From contig CAMCTQ010000028.1 in the NCBI GenBank assembly GCA_945878545.1, positions 1-11,127 of the forward strand: a DNA stretch of 11,127 bases. Reading direction: 5' to 3'. Made by a program: the position numbers and the translations under genes. A model generated the notes under the pieces. The model ran no database searches. It saw only the letters and a list, made by a program, of their open reading frames with translations, and was not told the origin of the DNA. Positions 6,912-11,127 of the stretch are shown here, piece after piece (positions within the stretch are counted from its first letter, which is position 1; every line of letters begins with the position of its first letter). The DNA is from Rickettsia typhi. GTDB lineage: Bacteria > Pseudomonadota > Alphaproteobacteria > Rickettsiales > Rickettsiaceae.

Positions 6912-9164
6912 TTAGTTAAAATACTTTCTCTCAGTTACATTCTGATCATCGGTAGTAGCTGCCGGTTTGCTCTTCCATTTTTTAGCCACTTCCCTCTTTT
7001 CATTTTTAACAACCGGTTCTGAAACAGCCTCTTTAGGGGCCTCAGCTTTAGCACGAACAGGGGCTGCTTCTTTTTTAGGCTCTGCAGATTTGGTGCCGTC
7101 AGCATTTTTTATCGTTAATTTGGCTTTGCCACGATCAAACCCAATAAGTTTTACCTTAACCTTTTGTCCTTCTTTGAGAACGCTAGCAACAGACTCAACT
7201 CTTTCATGTGAAATTTCACTAATGTGCACAAATCCATCTCTATTACCAGAGTAATTCACAAAAGCTCCAGCTTCTAGAATCTTTACTACTGTACCTTCAA
7301 AAACATCACCAAGTTCAGGATCAACAGCAATTTCTTTTACTCTAGCAACTGCAGCATCTAATTTATCCTTACCAACGGCTGATACTGAAACCATACCATC
7401 ATCTGTAATATCGATTTTAGCTCCTGTTGTTTCACAAATCTCTCTGATCACTTTACCACCAGGGCCAATTATTTCTCTGATTTTATCCTTATTTACCATA
7501 AAAGATTCTATCATCGGAGCATTGCTACTAACTGAAGCGTTGGTTGTAATCACTTGCGCCATTTTGTCTAAAATATGGATACGTCCAGCTTTCGCTTGTT
7601 CTAGAGCTTTTTCCATTATCTCAAAAGTAATGCCCCTAACCTTAATATCCATTTGCAATGCCGTAATACCGTCCTTACTACCAGCAACTTTGAAATCCAT
7701 ATCACCTAAATGATCTTCATCAGCAATAATATCTGATAAAACGATAAAATCATTGCCTTCTTTGATAAGACCCATAGCAATACCAGAAATCGGAGCAAGC
7801 ATTGGAACACCAGCATCCATCATGGACATTGAACCACCACAAACTGTTGCCATTGAGGAAGAACCATTGGACTCGGTAATTTCAGAAACTACTCTTATAG
7901 TATAAGGAAAATCTGCTCTTGATGGCAAAGCTCTTTTCAAAGCTCTCCAAGCTAGTTTACCATGTCCTACTTCTCTCCTACTTGGAGCCCTAAGAGGCGC
8001 TGCATCACCGACACAATATGGCGGAAATAAATAGTTTAACAGGAATGATTCCTTATACTCACCTTCCAAAGCATCAATAATTTGTTCATCTTGGCCAGTA
8101 CCAAGAGTCGTGATTACCAACCCTTGTGTTTCACCTCTAGTAAACAAAGCTGAGCCATGTGTATTTGACAATAATGAAGTTTCACATTGTATCTGCCTCA
8201 CTTCATCTGGTTTTCTACCATCGATTCTAGTTCTCTTTCTTAAAGTATCAGCTCTGAGAACTTCAGATTCCACTTCTTTAAATGCAAAATTTACTTGGAC
8301 AGAAGTATATTCACCCTCAGTAGTAAATTTTTCTATCATTGCAGCTCTTACATCATCAATGATAGCATATCTTTCTTGTTTTATTTTAAGCGCAAAAGCT
8401 TCAGTAATTGCATCTTTTGTTAAATCTCTGATCTGATCTTTCAGAACTTTTGGAAATAATTCTTTAGTTTCCCAAGGTGTTTTTCCAGCAGCTTTTTTAA
8501 GCTCTTCAATTAGCTCTATTACCGGCTGAAATCCTTTATGACCAAATTTGACTGCTTCTAGCATTTGTTCTTCAGTAAGCAATGATGCTTCTGATTCTAC
8601 CATCATTACGGAATCTTTTGTTCCAGCAACAACTAAATCTAGCTTGCTATTCGCAAGTTCTTCAAGAGAAGGGTTTAACACATATTTCCCATCAATATAA
8701 CCAACTTTACTTGCAGCTACTATATCAAGATAAGGAACCCCTGAAATAGCGAGCGCAGCTGATGCTCCTATCACTGAGAGAATATCCAAATTATATTTTG
8801 AATCATAAGAATGCACAGTACATAACACTTGTGTTTCATTCAAGAAGCCAGGGTGAAATAACGGCCTTATAGGACGATCAATTAACCTTGAAACTAATAT
8901 TTCTTTTTCACTACCACGTCCCTCTCTCTTAAAAAACCCACCAGGAATTTTTCCCGCAGCATAAGAGCGCTCTTGATAATTAACAGTAAGAGGAAAGAAA
9001 TCCATTCCTTCCTTTGCTTGTTTCGCACTAACTACTGTACATAAAATCGCAGCATCTCCCATTCTTAGCATTACTGCACCATCAGCCTGACGCGCTATTT
9101 TACCAGTAGACAACTCAAGATCTGCACCATTCCAGTTAGTTTTCTTTATTACTTCATTAAACAT
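6912..9164 (-). CDS. pnp: Polyribonucleotide nucleotidyltransferase (PNPase)
   Basis: Phosphorolytic 3'-to-5' exoribonuclease, a homotrimeric ring central to mRNA decay and RNA quality control. All domains are present in 750 residues: first RNase PH-like core (about 5-145, with FFKREGR 77-83), alpha-helical linker (about 150-310), second RNase PH-like core (about 312-545) with the catalytic metal-site residues Asp484, Asp490 and Lys492 in DEDHLGDMDFK, KH domain (about 552-612) with the GPGG loop at 567-570, and S1 domain (about 618-688, GDVFEGTV...DGFVHIS). A low-complexity Ala/Lys/Glu tail (about 690-750) follows, variable in the family. The ATG at 9164 has AGGT six bases upstream and matches the conserved N-terminus. 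It follows rpsO, as in many proteobacteria, but behind a strong terminator, so it probably has its own promoter plus read-through. Confidence 0.98.
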   Translation of the reverse strand: MFNEVIKKTNWNGADLELSTGKIARQADGAVMLRMGDAAILCTVVSAKQAKEGMDFFPLTVNYQERSYAAGKIPGGFFKREGRGSEKEILVSRLIDRPIRPLFHPGFLNETQVLCTVHSYDSKYNLDILSVIGASAALAISGVPYLDIVAASKVGYIDGKYVLNPSLEELANSKLDLVVAGTKDSVMMVESEASLLTEEQMLEAVKFGHKGFQPVIELIEELKKAAGKTPWETKELFPKVLKDQIRDLTKDAITEAFALKIKQERYAIIDDVRAAMIEKFTTEGEYTSVQVNFAFKEVESEVLRADTLRKRTRIDGRKPDEVRQIQCETSLLSNTHGSALFTRGETQGLVITTLGTGQDEQIIDALEGEYKESFLLNYLFPPYCVGDAAPLRAPSRREVGHGKLAWRALKRALPSRADFPYTIRVVSEITESNGSSSMATVCGGSMSMMDAGVPMLAPISGIAMGLIKEGNDFIVLSDIIADEDHLGDMDFKVAGSKDGITALQMDIKVRGITFEIMEKALEQAKAGRIHILDKMAQVITTNASVSSNAPMIESFMVNKDKIREIIGPGGKVIREICETTGAKIDITDDGMVSVSAVGKDKLDAAVARVKEIAVDPELGDVFEGTVVKILEAGAFVNYSGNRDGFVHISEISHERVESVASVLKEGQKVKVKLIGFDRGKAKLTIKNADGTKSAEPKKEAAPVRAKAEAPKEAVSEPVVKNEKREVAKKWKSKPAATTDDQNVTERKYFN

Positions 9165-9192
9165 CCATTTACCTATTTATAATTTATTCTTT

Positions 9193-9198
9193 AGTATA
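9193..9198 (-). promoter_or_regulatory. Candidate -10 box of a pnp promoter
   Basis: TATACT on the minus strand, 28 bases before the pnp ATG, matches the -10 consensus at 5/6. No good -35 lies 16-18 bases upstream. An alternative pair, TTGTAA and TACAAA with 16-base spacing, overlaps the inverted repeat at 9211-9237. A promoter is expected because of the preceding terminator, but its exact position is uncertain. Confidence 0.3.
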
Positions 9199-9210
9199 GA
9201 TAAGTCGGAT

Positions 9211-9237
9211 TTGTATGGCGTATAAATCGCCTTACAA
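9211..9237 (-). promoter_or_regulatory. Inverted repeat in the pnp 5' region (leader hairpin or operator)
   Basis: TTGTA-t-GGCG (9211-9220) and CGCC-t-TACAA (9228-9237) form a 9-bp dyad with one T/T mismatch around a 7-base AT-rich centre. It lies 46 bases upstream of the pnp start. No T-run follows, so it is not a terminator. As RNA it would be a stable hairpin of the sort RNase III might cut, by analogy with the E. coli pnp leader. As DNA it could be an operator between weak -35/-10 boxes. The role is inferred. Confidence 0.45.
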
Positions 9238-9286
9238 TTCAACCGCTTATTACTAAATAATTGTATTTTTATCAAGATCTTGGCGC

Positions 9287-9316
9287 AAAATAAAAGGGCC
9301 TCTTGAAGGCCCTTTT
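9287..9316 (-). terminator. Rho-independent terminator of truB-rpsO
   Basis: AAAAGGGCC (9292-9300), 7-base loop, GGCCCTTTT (9308-9316): a perfect 9-bp stem starting four bases after the rpsO stop. On the minus strand the stem runs into TTTTATTTTG. This is a textbook intrinsic terminator, with its A/T-flanked stem also readable on the other strand. Confidence 0.9.
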
Positions 9317-9320
9317 AGAT

Positions 9321-9590
9321 CTATTTCCTAATACCAAGCTTGCCTATTAATTTAACATACCTATCAAGACTTCTACTTTTTAGATAGGTAAGCAACCTAC
9401 GTCTACGTCCTACCAACATTAAAAGACCCCTTCTCGAAGAAAAATCTTTATGATTATCTTTTAAATGTTCGGTCAAATTGGTAATTCTTTCTGAAAGAAC
9501 AGCGCACTGCACTTCGACAGAACCTGTATCATTTTCAGTATTTGCATATTCCTTGATTAATTTTGTTTTAATCTCTGCTTGTATCGACAT
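9321..9590 (-). CDS. rpsO: 30S ribosomal protein S15
   Basis: Primary 16S rRNA-binding protein of the 30S platform, also contributing to bridge B4 with the 50S subunit. The 89 residues are the standard length. Family motifs are clear: GSVEVQ (23-28), LSERI (32-36), [16 protein letters not shown] with the conserved His/Asp/Ser-Arg-Arg rRNA contacts, and the basic [11 protein letters not shown]. Two ATGs are adjacent, at 9593 and 9590. The second is preferred because GGAG lies seven bases before it and the family begins MSI. It overlaps truB by one base (TGATG), so translational coupling is likely. It ends directly in a strong terminator. Confidence 0.97.
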   Translation of the reverse strand: MSIQAEIKTKLIKEYANTENDTGSVEVQCAVLSERITNLTEHLKDNHKDFSSRRGLLMLVGRRRRLLTYLKSRSLDRYVKLIGKLGIRK

Positions 9591-10492
9591 CATTCTTCTC
9601 CATTTTCTATATAGTTAAACACTCTTGAAGATTTGAAGTTATTGTCAGATAAACTACCTATAGCCAAAATTTTACCATCATACTTAAGCCAAATTTGATC
9701 GCAGTTGCCCACTTTATCAAACTCACATTGCTGTCCATATCTAATTTTTTGAGCAATTAATTTATCTACTTCAAGTACCGGGATGTCGTCTAGCACTTCT
9801 TCAACCCTCAAGCATTTACTTTCAACCAAAGCACGCGCTTCGTCGAAAGTGTTGCAATTTAAGTCTAAAATATTGATTGAATTTTCTTCATTAAATATCC
9901 CAACTCTTGTGCGGCGCAATTCTATCACAAATCCTAAACTATGCAAGGATAAAGAAATATCCTCTGCTAAGGTCCGTACATACGTACCTTTAGAGCAATT
10001 GACTATATAGGTAGCGCATTTATTCCACCCATCATAACTAACCAATTTTAGATCATAGATTGTTACGGAACGTTGTTTTAGCTCAAATGTCTTATTTTCT
10101 CTTGCTAGTTTATAGGCTCTAACGCCATTAACTTTTAGAGCTGAATATACTGGTGGAGTTTGCTGGATTTTGCCAATAAATTGACTGCATATCTGCTGAC
10201 ATCCATCTTCTGACGGTATAATATCAGTTTTTTTGATGATTTCTCCAGCAGCGTCAGCCGTGGTAGTCTGCGCACCAAAGTGGATAGTGAACAAATATTG
10301 TTTCTCACTATCCATTAAAATGCTAACTAACTTAGTTGCCTGGCCAATGGCAATTGGCAGCACCCCTTCTGCTTCTAAATCTAGGGTGCCAGTATGGCCA
10401 ATCTTGCAATTTTTGAAATAACTTTTAGCGAGTCCCACTGCCTTAGCAGAACTAATACCCTTAGGTTTATATAAATTAAGCCATCCATTCAC
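9590..10492 (-). CDS. truB: tRNA pseudouridine(55) synthase TruB
   Basis: Makes pseudouridine 55 in the T-loop of tRNAs and also acts as a tRNA-folding chaperone. 300 residues, normal for the family. Motifs from the GTG start: [10 protein letters not shown] (6-15), the catalytic motif GHTGTLD with Asp38 (32-38), conserved Tyr67 in [18 protein letters not shown] (111-123), and [14 protein letters not shown] (166-179) with the conserved Arg173. A PUA-like C-terminal region lies at about 235-297. The open frame extends upstream to a TTG at 10558, but those residues are an out-of-frame reading of the porin gene's 3' end and do not resemble TruB. The GTG at 10492 places the protein start exactly at the conserved NGWLN segment, although it has no clear Shine-Dalgarno. 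It lies 20 bases downstream of the porin gene and overlaps rpsO by one base. Confidence 0.96.
   Translation of the reverse strand: MNGWLNLYKPKGISSAKAVGLAKSYFKNCKIGHTGTLDLEAEGVLPIAIGQATKLVSILMDSEKQYLFTIHFGAQTTTADAAGEIIKKTDIIPSEDGCQQICSQFIGKIQQTPPVYSALKVNGVRAYKLARENKTFELKQRSVTIYDLKLVSYDGWNKCATYIVNCSKGTYVRTLAEDISLSLHSLGFVIELRRTRVGIFNEENSINILDLNCNTFDEARALVESKCLRVEEVLDDIPVLEVDKLIAQKIRYGQQCEFDKVGNCDQIWLKYDGKILAIGSLSDNNFKSSRVFNYIENGEE
9598..9601 (-). promoter_or_regulatory. Shine-Dalgarno of rpsO inside the truB 3' end
   Basis: GGAG on the minus strand, within the last truB codons (Gly-Glu-Glu-stop). It is seven bases from the second ATG (9590) but only four from the first (9593), favouring the second ATG and the TGATG overlap. 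Confidence 0.65.
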
Positions 10493-10512
10493 TAGTATAA
10501 ATATCAAAGATC

Positions 10513-11127
10513 TTAGAACTTGAATCCAATACCAGCTGAAATAACCAACGGATTCCAATTAACCTTTGATGTCACGTTCTGATCAGTGCCAAGAAAACCT
10601 TTTTTGAAGGTAACTTTTGATTTCAAGAAATATTGTCTGATATCAAAAGTAAATAAAGTATCATCCTTAGCAACAAAATCTACACCAACTTGTAGCACAG
10701 GTCCAAAACCACTATTAACTTTAATAGCTTTCGAGCGCGTGTACATGTAAGTACCATTCAAACCACCACCAACATAAGGTCTAATAGCGCCAAACGGAGC
10801 TACATGATATTGCGCGGTGAAAGTAACAGGCACCATGAAAATCTGATTCCTTTTTCCCATGCCAGCATCAGAACCACCGTAAGCTGCTGCAGCACTGGAC
10901 AACGCAGCAGATCTAGTTTTATAAAAACCAAGACCAAGAGACACTTCAGCTGCAATGTTATCAGTCACAAATATTGTCATGGCTGTGTCAAACCCATAAC
11001 CATTTTGGGCTAATCTTGAGGGTTTTGAAGCACCAGCATTAGTTGGCGCTGGCAAACCATTCATCTTTGCATTTGTAGCTGCGTAAAAACCTCGAATTTT
11101 AAACAACAGAGATCCTTCATCTTCATA
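10513..11127 (-). CDS. OmpW-family outer membrane beta-barrel protein, 5' end cut by window
   Basis: The last 204 residues are visible; the frame stays open to the window edge, so the signal peptide and first strand are missing (probably only a few tens of residues). It shows alternating hydrophobic strands typical of an 8-stranded small barrel and the OmpW-like stretches VPVTFTAQYH, IRPYVGGGLNGTY, SGFGPVLQVGVDF and the closing WNPLVISAGIGFKF. The terminal Phe is the usual signal for BAM-mediated assembly. An Ala/Ser/Gly-rich stretch between strands is a likely surface loop. OmpW barrels are thought to provide a narrow hydrophobic channel; the ligand here is unknown. A TTG at 11106 is not the real start, since the preceding in-frame codons continue the same protein. 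truB begins 20 bases downstream with no terminator between, so read-through into truB-rpsO is plausible. Confidence 0.85.
   Translation of the reverse strand, partial: YEDEGSLLFKIRGFYAATNAKMNGLPAPTNAGASKPSRLAQNGYGFDTAMTIFVTDNIAAEVSLGLGFYKTRSAALSSAAAAYGGSDAGMGKRNQIFMVPVTFTAQYHVAPFGAIRPYVGGGLNGTYMYTRSKAIKVNSGFGPVLQVGVDFVAKDDTLFTFDIRQYFLKSKVTFKKGFLGTDQNVTSKVNWNPLVISAGIGFKF

Noticed and set aside
6967..8436. Several plus-strand frames opposite pnp
   Set aside because: All are antisense shadows of an intact, strongly conserved pnp frame.
9274..9281. AAGATCTT palindrome, also present at 10507-10514
   Set aside because: An 8-base self-complementary word in AT-rich DNA; two copies in 11 kb is not evidence of a regulatory site.
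10493..10558. N-terminal extension of TruB from a TTG start
   Set aside because: It reads the porin 3' end in another frame, does not resemble TruB, and the family begins at the GTG at 10492.

Overview
This is an AT-rich (roughly two-thirds A+T by eye), densely coding stretch of an alphaproteobacterial chromosome. The protein styles point to Rickettsiales, most likely a Rickettsiaceae-type intracellular bacterium: a long GyrA with an alphaproteobacterial-style insert and acidic tail, PNPase with a basic/Ala-rich tail, a cytosolic oligopeptidase B, an SDF-family transporter and an OmpW-like porin. I cannot fix the genus by eye. All seven recognisable genes lie on the minus strand, so the window reads biologically from right to left.

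From the right edge: (1) the 3' part of an OmpW-family outer-membrane protein gene, cut by the window edge; (2) truB, 20 bases downstream, from a GTG start; (3) rpsO, overlapping truB by one base (TGATG); (4) a strong rho-independent terminator directly after rpsO, then a leader of about 125 bases with a conspicuous inverted repeat; (5) pnp, followed by a GC-rich compound hairpin with a T8 tract and a weaker second hairpin; (6) gyrA on its own promoter, with a GTG start and a good Shine-Dalgarno; (7) ptrB (oligopeptidase B), preceded by a good candidate sigma70-type promoter; (8) a spacer holding a plus-strand remnant of unrecognised coding sequence; (9) an SDF (DAACS) family secondary transporter with unusual substrate- and ion-site residues.

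truB-rpsO-pnp is the classic translation/RNA-processing cluster of proteobacteria: tRNA U55 pseudouridylation, 30S assembly and 3'-5' RNA decay. Terminators and promoters suggest that pnp, gyrA, ptrB and the transporter are separate transcription units rather than one operon.

I found no CRISPR array, tRNA, rRNA, complete mobile element, toxin-antitoxin pair or obviously new system; this is mostly a housekeeping region. The best second-look points are Val84 at the quinolone-determining position of GyrA, a divergent SDF transporter lacking the usual NMDGT motif and substrate-binding arginine, altered specificity residues in oligopeptidase B, the compound palindrome after pnp, the dyad in the pnp leader, and the orphan plus-strand coding remnant at 1261-1398.
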